Shown piece by piece: positions 14,223 through 23,289 of a stretch of 45,711 nucleotides of DNA. How positions within the stretch are numbered: the first letter of the stretch is position 1; each line of letters begins with the position of its first letter. The position numbers were made by a program, and so were the translations under genes. The notes beneath the pieces are model-generated. The model had not been told where the DNA came from, made no database searches, and saw only the letters and a program-made list of their open reading frames with translations. This DNA comes from a virus: the IMG/VR virus record IMGVR_UViG_3300030430_000523, positions 1 through 45,711 of that record. One strand, given 5' to 3'.

Positions 14223-16063
14223 TGCCGTTACAGAAGTTTGTATTTAAGCCGGGGGTAGATAGAGAGAATACTCGCTACACAAGTGAAGGCGGCTGGTACG
14301 AATGTGACAAGATAAGATTTCGCGCAGGTATGCCGGAAAAGATAGGTGGGTGGAACCGCATATCTACTAACTCGTTTTTAGGTATCGCTAGATCATTGTT
14401 TTCTTGGGTTACTCTGGGTAGCCAAAAGCTATTAGGTATAGGCACTCATCTAAAATTCTACATAGAACAGGGTGGAGTGTATTATGACATTACACCTATA
14501 CGAGCCACCGTATCACTTACTGATCCGTTTGCTACAGTGAGTGGATCTACCACTGTGACAGTCACCGATGCTGCTGGTGGGTATATAAACAATGACTTTG
14601 TAACATTTAGCGGTGCTTCTGCTGTAGGTGGGCTTACTCTTAACGGCGAGTTTCAAATAACATATTTAACAGGAAACACTTACACCATAACAGCAAGTGA
14701 AGCTGCAAGTTCTACAGCTACAGGCGGTGGGTCTGTATCTGCTGCATATCAAGTAAACACTGGCCCTGCTGTCGCAGAGGCGTTAGTGGGCTGGGGTGCT
14801 GGTGGTTGGAGCCTTGGAACATGGGGTGTAGGTGTAACATCTACTGACGCATTGCGCTTATGGACTCAATCTAACTTTGGTGAAGATCTTATCTTTGCTG
14901 CCCGTGGAGGTAATCTGTTCTTTTGGGATGCTACTGATGCACTAACAACCCGTGCAGTATTAGCATCAAGTGAGAGTGGCGCATCTAATGTGCCTACCAA
15001 AGTGAATACTGTGCTTGTATCAGATAATCGGTTTGTGTTTTGTTTTGGTACAAATCCACTTGGGAGTAGTGACTTAGATCCATTACTTTTACGTTGGTCA
15101 GATCAAGAAAGTTTCGTTAATTGGACTCCCTCTTCTGCGAACCAAGCAGGAGATCTCCGATTATCTAAAGGGTCTGAAATAATTACCGCCATACAAGCAA
15201 GGCAAGAAATATTGATATGGACTGATTCTGCGTTATATGCACTGCAATACGTAGGTGCTCCTGCTGTATGGGGAGCGCAAACAGTTGGAGAAAATTTATC
15301 GATTGCTTCTTCAAGAGCTGTAGCGTATGCAAATGGTGTGGCGTATTGGATGGGCGTAGGTGGCTTTTACAGGTATGACGGTAGAGTTCAAACGCTACCC
15401 TGCACGGTAAAACGATACATATTTAATGATTTTAATACAGAGCAGTACGAACAAGTATTTGCAGGCACTAATGAAGCGTTTAGCGAGATATGGTGGTTCT
15501 ATTGCCCCTCTGGGTCTACCACTCTTAGCCGATATGTCATATATAACTACGCACAAAACATTTGGTACTATGGAAATATAAGCCGAACTGCGTGGATAGA
15601 CTCTGGTATACGAGACTTTCCGTTGGCTGCTACTTATAACAACAATATAGTTAACCACGAAGATGGCATAGACGATAACGAAACAGGCACTAATGCAGGT
15701 ATTAGCTCGTTTATTACTTCAGCGCAGTTTGACTTAGATGACGGTCACAAGTTTGCGTTTATACAAAAGGTCTATCCAGATGTGACTTTTGATGGTTCTA
15801 CCGTAGATAGCCCTAGTGCCACGCTGTCTTTGTTTGCAGCGCAAAACTCTGGTTCGGGACGTAATTCTCCAGCTTCAGAGGGTGGTACAAATACAGGGTC
15901 TATAACTAGAACAGCCACTGCGCCTATTGAAGCATTTACATCTAGGCTGGATTTACGAGTGCGGGGCAGACAGTTGGCCTTAAAGATAGAATCTAGCGAT
16001 GCCGGAGTTAAATGGCAGCTAGGATCACCACGTTTAGAATTGCGACCTGATGGAAGACGGTAA
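14222..16063 (+). CDS. Large beta-rich tail protein, nozzle-like
   Basis: A 613-residue protein opening PLQKFVFKPGVDRENTRYTS then GGWYECDKIRFRAGMPEKIG, a signature I recall from a conserved virion protein of marine podoviruses. It is often placed at the tail nozzle or stabilising-protein position (by analogy with P22 gp10 or the SU10 nozzle). The body is almost all beta, with an inserted Thr/Ser/Gly domain (about residues 95-185). A Trp-Gly motif (VGWGAGGWSLGTWGVG, about 192-207) is shared with the 5647 gene product. Blade-like repeats such as AYWMGVGGFYRYDGRV suggest a propeller. It lies between the endolysin and further tail genes. The exact position in the tail is inferred. Confidence 0.75.
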   Translation: MPLQKFVFKPGVDRENTRYTSEGGWYECDKIRFRAGMPEKIGGWNRISTNSFLGIARSLFSWVTLGSQKLLGIGTHLKFYIEQGGVYYDITPIRATVSLTDPFATVSGSTTVTVTDAAGGYINNDFVTFSGASAVGGLTLNGEFQITYLTGNTYTITASEAASSTATGGGSVSAAYQVNTGPAVAEALVGWGAGGWSLGTWGVGVTSTDALRLWTQSNFGEDLIFAARGGNLFFWDATDALTTRAVLASSESGASNVPTKVNTVLVSDNRFVFCFGTNPLGSSDLDPLLLRWSDQESFVNWTPSSANQAGDLRLSKGSEIITAIQARQEILIWTDSALYALQYVGAPAVWGAQTVGENLSIASSRAVAYANGVAYWMGVGGFYRYDGRVQTLPCTVKRYIFNDFNTEQYEQVFAGTNEAFSEIWWFYCPSGSTTLSRYVIYNYAQNIWYYGNISRTAWIDSGIRDFPLAATYNNNIVNHEDGIDDNETGTNAGISSFITSAQFDLDDGHKFAFIQKVYPDVTFDGSTVDSPSATLSLFAAQNSGSGRNSPASEGGTNTGSITRTATAPIEAFTSRLDLRVRGRQLALKIESSDAGVKWQLGSPRLELRPDGRR

Positions 16064-16257
16064 TGCCTATAGATAGAACAAGTTATGACATAGATTTTAA
16101 AGCACCCGTTCTACCAGACCCACCAAGGGAGTATGATGAAAGTGCATTCAATCAAACGAACAACGCACTGCGTCTTTATTTTAATCAGCTTGATAAGGGT
16201 ATTCGTGATGCGTCAGTGTCACATACTGCACAGGCTACTGCTTGGTTTTTTAGTTAA
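16063..16257 (+). CDS. Small conserved virion-block protein
   Basis: A 64-residue protein (MPIDRTSYDIDFKAPVLPDP then REYDESAFNQTNNALRLYFN) with an extended N-terminus and one amphipathic helix, ending in FFS. A PVLPDPP.EYD...N..N..LRLYFNQLD pattern is one I recall between tail genes in many marine phages, of unknown function. One-base overlaps join it to both neighbours. It may be a short fibre or tail component binding through the helix; there is no firm evidence. Confidence 0.7.
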   Translation: MPIDRTSYDIDFKAPVLPDPPREYDESAFNQTNNALRLYFNQLDKGIRDASVSHTAQATAWFFS

Positions 16258-16580
16258 TGGCTAATATTTACGTTAACGCTAAAAAAGATCTAACAGCGAC
16301 AACTGCTACTACGCTCTATACCTGCGCGACAGCCACTACTGCTATTGTTAAATCTATACTTGTGTCAGAAGACTCAGGTAATGCAGATACGATTACCGTA
16401 ACGCTTACTGATGCTGATTCGGCAGTATTTAATTTATTTAAGGTTAAGGCAGTGGGTGCTAACACCACGGTAGAATTGCTTACAGCACCGTTAGTAGTGC
16501 AAGAGTCTGAGATATTAAAGGTCACAGCAGCTACGGCTAACCGACTACACGTTGTCGCTAGTATTTTAGAGGTGACATAG
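16257..16580 (+). CDS. Small beta-sandwich virion protein
   Basis: A 107-residue beta-rich protein (IYVNAKKDLTATTATTLYTC, then AIVKSILVSEDSGNADTITV and ILKVTAATANRLHVVASILE). Alternating hydrophobic strands suggest an immunoglobulin-like or beta-sandwich fold. I recall close look-alikes as small virion proteins in marine phages, next to tail and internal proteins. There is no signal or enzyme motif. Its stop overlaps the GTG of the 1738-residue internal protein by one base. It could be a decoration or tail-tip protein; the exact role is unknown. Confidence 0.7.
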   Translation: MANIYVNAKKDLTATTATTLYTCATATTAIVKSILVSEDSGNADTITVTLTDADSAVFNLFKVKAVGANTTVELLTAPLVVQESEILKVTAATANRLHVVASILEVT

Positions 16581-19500
16581 TGCGTATAGGCAATATAAAC
16601 ATACCTAATTTTGATACACGAGAAAGTATACAAAGACTGATAAACGATGTAGGTAGACCTACAGATACAGAAGGTATGCCACCGCCACCCGACAGGCCAG
16701 TTTATATAGATACTACACCTGAACCCAAACCCCCTGTTGGCGGAGTTATACCTACCTTTGATACGCAAGAAGATATAGATGCGTTGATAGCTGAAATACT
16801 TGCTCAACAAGAAGAAGAGAAAGAAGAAGAATCTGTTGACGACACTTCTACTTCTACAACAGTGCCATTTTATACAGATAACCCGTTAGGCAATCCAAAT
16901 ACTACAGAAGGCCAAGAGGGTTATGCGCCTACGGTAGAGCTTTCTCCCGAACTACTAGCTAAATTTAAAGAAATACTAAGAGTAGGTGTTACTTATCAAG
17001 GTGATATTGATGACACAGTTGACTACTACAATGATGCCTATAACGAGATATTTGACTTTTTGGGTCAAACTGGAGCGCAAGGCACAAACCCACAAACTTA
17101 TATAGAAGCTGTAGGCGCACCAGAATACTTAATTAATCTTCGTAAGGGTGTGTCTCCTACCGAAGAGCAAATGCTTAATGCTTACGGCAGCATATACGAT
17201 GTAACTGACACTAACGAACTAGCCGCTATTCTAAGTGAATACTATGGGTATGACATAACACCCACAGAAAATGTGCAGCTAAACGCTAACAAGTTTGCAG
17301 CTAATACTTACAAAAAACACACTGGTTCTTCTGCTAGTGATATACAGCAGTTTTTAGCTCTAACAAGGCCGATACTAGAAGATCAGATACCCTACATCAT
17401 GGCTACGCAAAACGTAGATTATGCTAAGGCCATAGAACTAGCATATCTGCAAGATCCCATGTTGCAGTCGCTACACTTCAAGTATGACGTAGATCCATAC
17501 CGACAGACTGATGATGGTTCTACTTATCTGTTTGATCCGTTTTCTGCTGGTGAGATACGAACACTAGAAGTCGAAGACAAGATACTCGAACCCGCATTTA
17601 AGGCGTTGTTTTTAGCTACGGTAGGTTATTTTACAGCAGGTGCGCTTGCTGGTCCTATGACTTCTATATTAGGTGGGAACGCTGCAGCAGGTACTGCCGC
17701 TGCTAAAGCAATCACTTCTGGAAGCATCGCTGCTATACAGGGTAAAGATTTAAAAGGCGTATTAACGGCAGCTATATCTGCGGGTGCGCTTGATGTTGTG
17801 GCAAACGCATTACCTATACCCGGCACGGGTGGACAAACTTTAAATGACCTAATAACAAGTGAAACTGGCTCTTCAATATCATTTAGTGGTGACGCACTAG
17901 GTGCAGTAGCAGATGGATCGCTTAGTGCTGAACAACTTCTTAATACTGTGGTAACGGTAGCCACTGATCCTAACCTAGTTAATATTTTAAAAGATGCAGT
18001 AGACCCTGCTGTAATCGCAGACGTTTGTTTCTTTGCTGCACAAGCACTGCAAACTGAAGATGGTGTTTCTCCTGATCAGCCTCTTTCTGAAGAATATATT
18101 CGAGAAGCTATCGAGTTGTATAACGAAATGATAGAAGAAGGATATAACCATACAAGGATAATGGATGAACTAGGTTATCAACCTTCAGAAGAATTTAAAA
18201 AAGCTGCTCAAGTAAATGATTTACAAAGATTAGAAGAGTTACGGCAAGAAGAACCAAAAGAATATATAGATGCTTTAGGCAAAGTCGATTCTGATACAGG
18301 TAGAGAGCACGAAAATCAACAAATACGTAAAGCAGTAGAAGAAGGTGAAGACCCTACAAATTTATTCGGTCTTTATGACTTGGCTAAACAAGCCACTGAG
18401 TTAGCCGCAGAAACAGATAACGATGCGTGGGTGATTGGCACTGCGGTTGCTTTAGAAGCGGGTAGTGAAATAGCTAGAGCTTTCTTAGATATAGGCACGA
18501 TGGTAGGTGCAGATGTAGAAGGCACAGCGTTAGCACAAACTTTAGAAAATATATCTGCTATGGCAGGTAGTAGTAAACCAGAAGACTACAAAAAGAACCT
18601 ACAAGAGATAGAAAAAAGACTGAACGATGCTAGAGAACAAGCTAAAAAAGAGGGCGGAGATTGGAAAGATAATACTGCCCTTGCAGCTAAAGCCATGTGG
18701 GGAGCTTTTTCAGAACACCCAACAGAATTTTTAGTTGATTATATAGGCAAAGAAGTTCTTCAAGAAGGAGTCCCGTTCCTTATAGGCGGTGCAACTTTTG
18801 GGCTTGCAAAAGCTGGTAAAAAACTCCTTGAGTTAAAATCTGCGGACCCGTCAGGAGGACAACTTACTAGCTTTATAACCAAAACCATATCCGAAAATAT
18901 AGATCCTACTAAAGTAGCTACTACTGCCACGGCTGTGTCAGACGCTGCCGAAGCAATGGGTGGCAGCGCGGGTGAAGCATTTAGTTCTAGCTACGACGCA
19001 AAAGTAAAACAGTTAGAAAAAGAAAATGCACGTATAGCGGAAGCTTTAGGTATAGATCCACTACCACTGTCAGAAGCACAACAGCAAGAAGCGTTAGATT
19101 TTGCTACAAATGTAGCTCAAAAAGCGGGTGTAACCGCAGCGGCATTATCTTTTATAACCGATAAAGCGTTAAGTGATAACGAAATAGCAGAACGTCTATT
19201 TGGTACAGCAGATGATACTGCTATGGAGGTTGTAGAAGCCCTTAAAAACAAGGTGGCTCAATTTGGCATAGACGCATCCACACAAGCACGTAATGAAGCT
19301 ATAGAAGAAGGGGTAGTGCAGTTTGTAATAGCCAGCGCAGTGGCTGAAGTAGACCCTGATACACCTGTAGAGTTTGATACTGCTCTAGCAGCAATAATGG
19401 GGTCTGTAATTGGCACAGGCACAGGAGCCACTTTGTCTACACTTGCAAATACAAGTGAAATGACTTCCAACATAGCAAAAAATACTGCACCCATAATACA

Positions 19501-21796
19501 AAAGAAAATAATGGATGCTAAAGCAGGGATTATATCTGAAAGCGATTTACAAGGAGAGTTAGCAACTTTAGGTATAACCGAAGGTGATATACAAATCAAC
19601 TTGATGAACGATGCGTTTGATGATGCGTATACCACAAGAGGTGAAACTATATCCGCATTTAAAGAAGCTAATCCTGAGTTCAATGCTTCCGATGCCGATA
19701 TTGATAGTTATGTAGGTAACAAGTCTGATGCTGAGTTAGCAACACAAGTAGATGAATACGTAGATAGTCGTTTTGTAGACGTACAAGAGGTTATTGATGC
19801 AGCGGCAGCAGAAGGTGTAACCCTTACTGAAGAAGAAGCACAACAATACGTAAAACAAACGTCCGTAGATGACGATTTAGTACTCGATAAGATAAGCGAT
19901 AACTTTGACAGTCAGGTGTTATCTGAAGCAGAAGCAACACAACTGCTTATAGATGCAGGTTATCCCGCAGGTGAAATAACTGGTGAGACTATAGAACGAG
20001 TTTTAGGTGAAAGCGCAAACGAAGAACAAGGTATTGAAGCTACAAAAAATTTCTTAAATGGTTATTTTACGACACTGCTACGACAATCAATAGATAATCC
20101 TAACTCTACGCCAGAGCAACGTAAATCTCTGCTAGATAAAATAGTAGCTAACGACCCAGATTCTACCGCTGCTTCTGATTTTAATCTAAACGACGATGGG
20201 ACTATAAAAGTTGATGAATCCAGTGACACTACTGATATTGGGGATACTGCTACTACCGACACTAGGATTGATACTACAGACGACACTTCTGTAGATGCCG
20301 GAACTACTGACGACATTAGTACTGCTGATACTGATACTACTACCGATACTGGTGCTACGGGAGATGTGGTAACAGATCCAGATTTAAGTGCTATAACCGA
20401 TGCTGAAGGCACGGTTGATACTACTGGAACAGATCTAGTAACAGGCGCGGATACAACTACCGAAGATACAACTGCTACAGGCACAGATACAACCACCGCA
20501 GGTGCAGACACAACTACCGCAGGTATAGATACTGACCCCGTAGTTGATACTAGCACAACAGATTTAGAGACAACCGATGTAGATTTTTCCGCAGATCTTA
20601 CCAATGTTGAAGCTAATATACTTGAAGAGTTAGGAAAATTAGAAGAAGCAGGTATAGAGCGTGATGAAGCTCTTCAACAAGCTATTGCAACAGTAGCTGA
20701 CGATTTAGGCACTACAGAAGATAACTTAAAACAAGCTATAGCCGATTCTGAATCGGCGTTAGCTAAGGAAATATCTGATCTGGCTACAGATGTAGCTACA
20801 GATCTTAGCAATATAGAAACCAATATACTTGAAGAAGTAGAGAAGTTAGAAGAAGCAGGCATAGATCGTGACAAGGCGCTTGCTGAAGCAATAGGGACTG
20901 TATCTAGTAATTTAGGTATTACAGAAGACAACCTGACCAAGATTATAGAAGCAGGGGATACTGCACTTTCAGATGAAATAACAGCTTTAGAAGAAACAAC
21001 TACTACTGCCATAGATGATCTTGCTACAGAGTTAGGTGTAACAAAAGAAGATCTTTTAACTGCACTGGGTGAAACAGAAACAGATCTTTTAACCGCAATC
21101 GGTGAAACAGAAAAAACACTTAGCGGTGACATAGAAGCTGTAGCTAATGTATTAGGCAAGCCCGCACAAGATGTAACCGATGCAGATATTGATTTTGTTA
21201 CTGACCTTATCGCGCAACAAGAGGCATTAGCTGACCCATCTACCTTTGCATTTACTCAAGATCAACTTGGCTACGATGTAACAGGTGATGGCATAGTTGA
21301 TGCCACGGATCTTGCTCTTTTACAAGATGTGCTAGCTGGAGAGCAAACATTAGATCCTCTAGCAGATAATCGTTTTGCTGCTACGGGTGTGTTTGCTTCA
21401 CAATTAGAACGACAACAAGAGTTACAACAACAGTTAGAACAACAGCAACAACAACAGCAACAACAGCAACAACAAATACAGCAACAAATACAGCAACAGG
21501 CAGAGCAAGCAAGGCAAAGAGACCTTCTTGGTTTAATATTAGGTTCGGAAGATATAGCGGGGCAAAGAGTAGACGTGCAACAAGCGCCACTTGCAAAAAT
21601 TGATTATACATATGACATCGGTAGTGGCAGTATATTTGGGGGCGGAAACAGGGCCGGTTTTTATGAAAGATTATCTCCTTATGGTCCCACCACGGCTGCG
21701 CCTCCTCGTGGATTTTTTGGACCGCCACCACAACGTAAGCGGGGTGGTATAATAGAGGCTAATAACGAGTTACTACAATTGCTCGGAGAAAAATAA
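16580..21796 (+). CDS. Very large internal/ejection-type virion protein with dockerin-like loop and polyQ tract
   Basis: A 1738-residue protein from GTG 16580, inside the preceding stop. Approximate parts: a disordered Pro/Glu-rich start (1-110); a helical domain with DYAKAIELAYLQDPMLQSLH; and hydrophobic, Gly/Ala-rich segments (ALFLATVGYFTAGALAGPMT, near 345-365; LVDYIGKEVLQEGVPFLIGG, near 714-733) able to insert in a membrane. A long helical region follows, then a Thr/Asp-rich linker (about 1214-1337) and helical repeats with EEAGI(E/D)RD(E/K)AL. A dockerin/EF-hand-like DVTGDGIVDATDLALLQDVL (from 1566), a Gln tract (about 1612-1660) and a final RKRGGIIEANNELLQLLGEK complete it. Size, context and membrane segments fit an injected internal protein. 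Enzyme activity is not evident. Confidence 0.75.
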   Translation: MRIGNINIPNFDTRESIQRLINDVGRPTDTEGMPPPPDRPVYIDTTPEPKPPVGGVIPTFDTQEDIDALIAEILAQQEEEKEEESVDDTSTSTTVPFYTDNPLGNPNTTEGQEGYAPTVELSPELLAKFKEILRVGVTYQGDIDDTVDYYNDAYNEIFDFLGQTGAQGTNPQTYIEAVGAPEYLINLRKGVSPTEEQMLNAYGSIYDVTDTNELAAILSEYYGYDITPTENVQLNANKFAANTYKKHTGSSASDIQQFLALTRPILEDQIPYIMATQNVDYAKAIELAYLQDPMLQSLHFKYDVDPYRQTDDGSTYLFDPFSAGEIRTLEVEDKILEPAFKALFLATVGYFTAGALAGPMTSILGGNAAAGTAAAKAITSGSIAAIQGKDLKGVLTAAISAGALDVVANALPIPGTGGQTLNDLITSETGSSISFSGDALGAVADGSLSAEQLLNTVVTVATDPNLVNILKDAVDPAVIADVCFFAAQALQTEDGVSPDQPLSEEYIREAIELYNEMIEEGYNHTRIMDELGYQPSEEFKKAAQVNDLQRLEELRQEEPKEYIDALGKVDSDTGREHENQQIRKAVEEGEDPTNLFGLYDLAKQATELAAETDNDAWVIGTAVALEAGSEIARAFLDIGTMVGADVEGTALAQTLENISAMAGSSKPEDYKKNLQEIEKRLNDAREQAKKEGGDWKDNTALAAKAMWGAFSEHPTEFLVDYIGKEVLQEGVPFLIGGATFGLAKAGKKLLELKSADPSGGQLTSFITKTISENIDPTKVATTATAVSDAAEAMGGSAGEAFSSSYDAKVKQLEKENARIAEALGIDPLPLSEAQQQEALDFATNVAQKAGVTAAALSFITDKALSDNEIAERLFGTADDTAMEVVEALKNKVAQFGIDASTQARNEAIEEGVVQFVIASAVAEVDPDTPVEFDTALAAIMGSVIGTGTGATLSTLANTSEMTSNIAKNTAPIIQKKIMDAKAGIISESDLQGELATLGITEGDIQINLMNDAFDDAYTTRGETISAFKEANPEFNASDADIDSYVGNKSDAELATQVDEYVDSRFVDVQEVIDAAAAEGVTLTEEEAQQYVKQTSVDDDLVLDKISDNFDSQVLSEAEATQLLIDAGYPAGEITGETIERVLGESANEEQGIEATKNFLNGYFTTLLRQSIDNPNSTPEQRKSLLDKIVANDPDSTAASDFNLNDDGTIKVDESSDTTDIGDTATTDTRIDTTDDTSVDAGTTDDISTADTDTTTDTGATGDVVTDPDLSAITDAEGTVDTTGTDLVTGADTTTEDTTATGTDTTTAGADTTTAGIDTDPVVDTSTTDLETTDVDFSADLTNVEANILEELGKLEEAGIERDEALQQAIATVADDLGTTEDNLKQAIADSESALAKEISDLATDVATDLSNIETNILEEVEKLEEAGIDRDKALAEAIGTVSSNLGITEDNLTKIIEAGDTALSDEITALEETTTTAIDDLATELGVTKEDLLTALGETETDLLTAIGETEKTLSGDIEAVANVLGKPAQDVTDADIDFVTDLIAQQEALADPSTFAFTQDQLGYDVTGDGIVDATDLALLQDVLAGEQTLDPLADNRFAATGVFASQLERQQELQQQLEQQQQQQQQQQQQIQQQIQQQAEQARQRDLLGLILGSEDIAGQRVDVQQAPLAKIDYTYDIGSGSIFGGGNRAGFYERLSPYGPTTAAPPRGFFGPPPQRKRGGIIEANNELLQLLGEK

Positions 21797-22465
21797 ATGT
21801 CAGATTGGTGGAAAGATTTTACAGGTGTATTTAAACAAGGTCTTAGCGGTGCAAATCTAGGCACATTGCTTGGTACTGGCATAGCAGGATATGCGATAGA
21901 TAGATCTGGTTTATCAGAAGCTAGAGTCCCTGTAGTTGGTTACCAAGGCAGTATTCCAGAGTATACGGCTGTGCGAGAACGTGTACCTATGCAACCAGAC
22001 CCTAATCGAAGACCGGGATCGGGAGGTAGACGGTATTTTAGTGACATAATGTATGCAGATCGTCCTGAACGACAACCCATGTCTGTAGCCCAAGCCCGTG
22101 CAAAAGCACAAGAGCAAGCACAAGGCATAGCAGCATTACAAAATAGACCCCCTCCAATGGACCCAGATGGACAACCAATGATGGCTTCGGGAGGTATTCT
22201 TGGTATGAATACTGGATACTATTTAGGTGGGTCTACTGATGGTATGGCAGACAAAGTACCTGCTAGAATTGATAACGGACAAGAAGCACGATTGAGCGAT
22301 GGAGAGTTTGTTATACCTGCGGATGTAGTTAGTCACTTAGGCAATGGTAATTCAGAAGCCGGTGCTAAACAGTTATATGAAATGATGTCTAGAACTCGTA
22401 AAGAACGCACAGGTAACTCAAAACAGGGTAAAGAAATTAACCCTAGAAATATGTTACCAGCATAG
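21797..22465 (+). CDS. Internal/ejection-type protein with GG-I motif and conserved C-terminus
   Basis: A 222-residue protein starting directly after the previous stop. The N-terminus has a Gly-rich hydrophobic helix (LSGANLGTLLGTGIAGYAID). The middle is Pro/Arg-rich and probably disordered, and it holds MMASGGILGMNTGYYLGG. The C-terminal third (DKVPARIDNGQEARLSDGEF, VIPADVVSHLGNGNSEAGAK) is the most conserved-looking part and is familiar from marine podovirus virion blocks. No catalytic residues are identified. It sits in a five-gene set of internal-protein type and probably acts with them in the capsid or during DNA entry. Confidence 0.75.
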   Translation: MSDWWKDFTGVFKQGLSGANLGTLLGTGIAGYAIDRSGLSEARVPVVGYQGSIPEYTAVRERVPMQPDPNRRPGSGGRRYFSDIMYADRPERQPMSVAQARAKAQEQAQGIAALQNRPPPMDPDGQPMMASGGILGMNTGYYLGGSTDGMADKVPARIDNGQEARLSDGEFVIPADVVSHLGNGNSEAGAKQLYEMMSRTRKERTGNSKQGKEINPRNMLPA

Positions 22466-22476
22466 AGGAGACAAGT

Positions 22477-23289
22477 ATGTCGAATGGTCCTACAGCAACA
22501 CCAACACAAGATCCCGAAGCGGGTCAATATGCGGGTAGATCTGACTCTTTAGCTACTTATGCTGGTCCTTATGTCACTGAAATGCTTGGCAAAGGGCAAG
22601 CGATTGCTGATCAACCATATCAAGCGTATATGGGGCCGTTATCTGCTGGTGCTTCTGAAGTGCAGGAGCAAGCTTTTTCTGGATTAGCTAATTTAGCAGT
22701 GCCTACTACTCCAGCCACTTTTGATGCAGCGGCGGCAGAAACATATATGAACCCTTTTATAGAGGGAGCCTTAAATCCACAGCTACAAGCAGCACAACGA
22801 CAAGCAGATGCACAACGACTAGCAAATGCAGCCAAAATGGGTCAGGTGGGTGCTTTTGGGGGATCTCGACTCGGCTTAGTAGAGGCAGAAGGGACACGTA
22901 ATTTAAACGAACAACTAGCAAACATACGTGCAACAGGTTATGCACAAGCTTATGATCGAGCTAGAGATCAACTAGCAGCAGATAGGCGTTACGGACTAGA
23001 CGCAATAGCAGCGCAAAGGGCGGGTGGTGCAGAGCAACGTGCTATCGAAGCAGAAGGCATTGCTCAAGACTATGCTCAGTTTCGTGAAGAACGTGACTTC
23101 CCATATAAACAGTTAGCTTTCCAATCTTCTTTGTTGCAAGGACTACCTATAGCAGCACAAAGCTACTCTTATACACAACCATCCGCACTTAGCACTATTT
23201 TAGGTGAGGGTGCTGGGATATTGAAATTACTTGGTATAGGTGGAGATGACAGACTACCAAATGAAGTAGGGTCGGAGGGAGACGACTAA
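22477..23289 (+). CDS. Ala/Gln-rich helical virion protein of the ejection set
   Basis: A 270-residue protein preceded by GAGGAGA (22465-22471), with ATG 22477. After a polar start, the centre (YMNPFIEGALNPQLQAAQRQ, then AKMGQVGAFGGSRLGLVEAE and FREERDFPYKQLAFQSSLLQ) is nearly all helix and very rich in Ala, Gln and Arg. This GAFGGSR.GL.EAE and EERDFPYK layout is one I recall as a conserved protein of unknown function in marine podoviruses. It has no membrane segment. It overlaps the next start by one base. Likely an internal core or ejection component. Confidence 0.75.
   Translation: MSNGPTATPTQDPEAGQYAGRSDSLATYAGPYVTEMLGKGQAIADQPYQAYMGPLSAGASEVQEQAFSGLANLAVPTTPATFDAAAAETYMNPFIEGALNPQLQAAQRQADAQRLANAAKMGQVGAFGGSRLGLVEAEGTRNLNEQLANIRATGYAQAYDRARDQLAADRRYGLDAIAAQRAGGAEQRAIEAEGIAQDYAQFREERDFPYKQLAFQSSLLQGLPIAAQSYSYTQPSALSTILGEGAGILKLLGIGGDDRLPNEVGSEGDD

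Noticed and set aside
20062-21159. Long antisense Ser/Val-rich frames under the Thr/Asp linker
   Set aside because: They mirror the low-complexity ACN/GAN codons of the 1738-residue gene.
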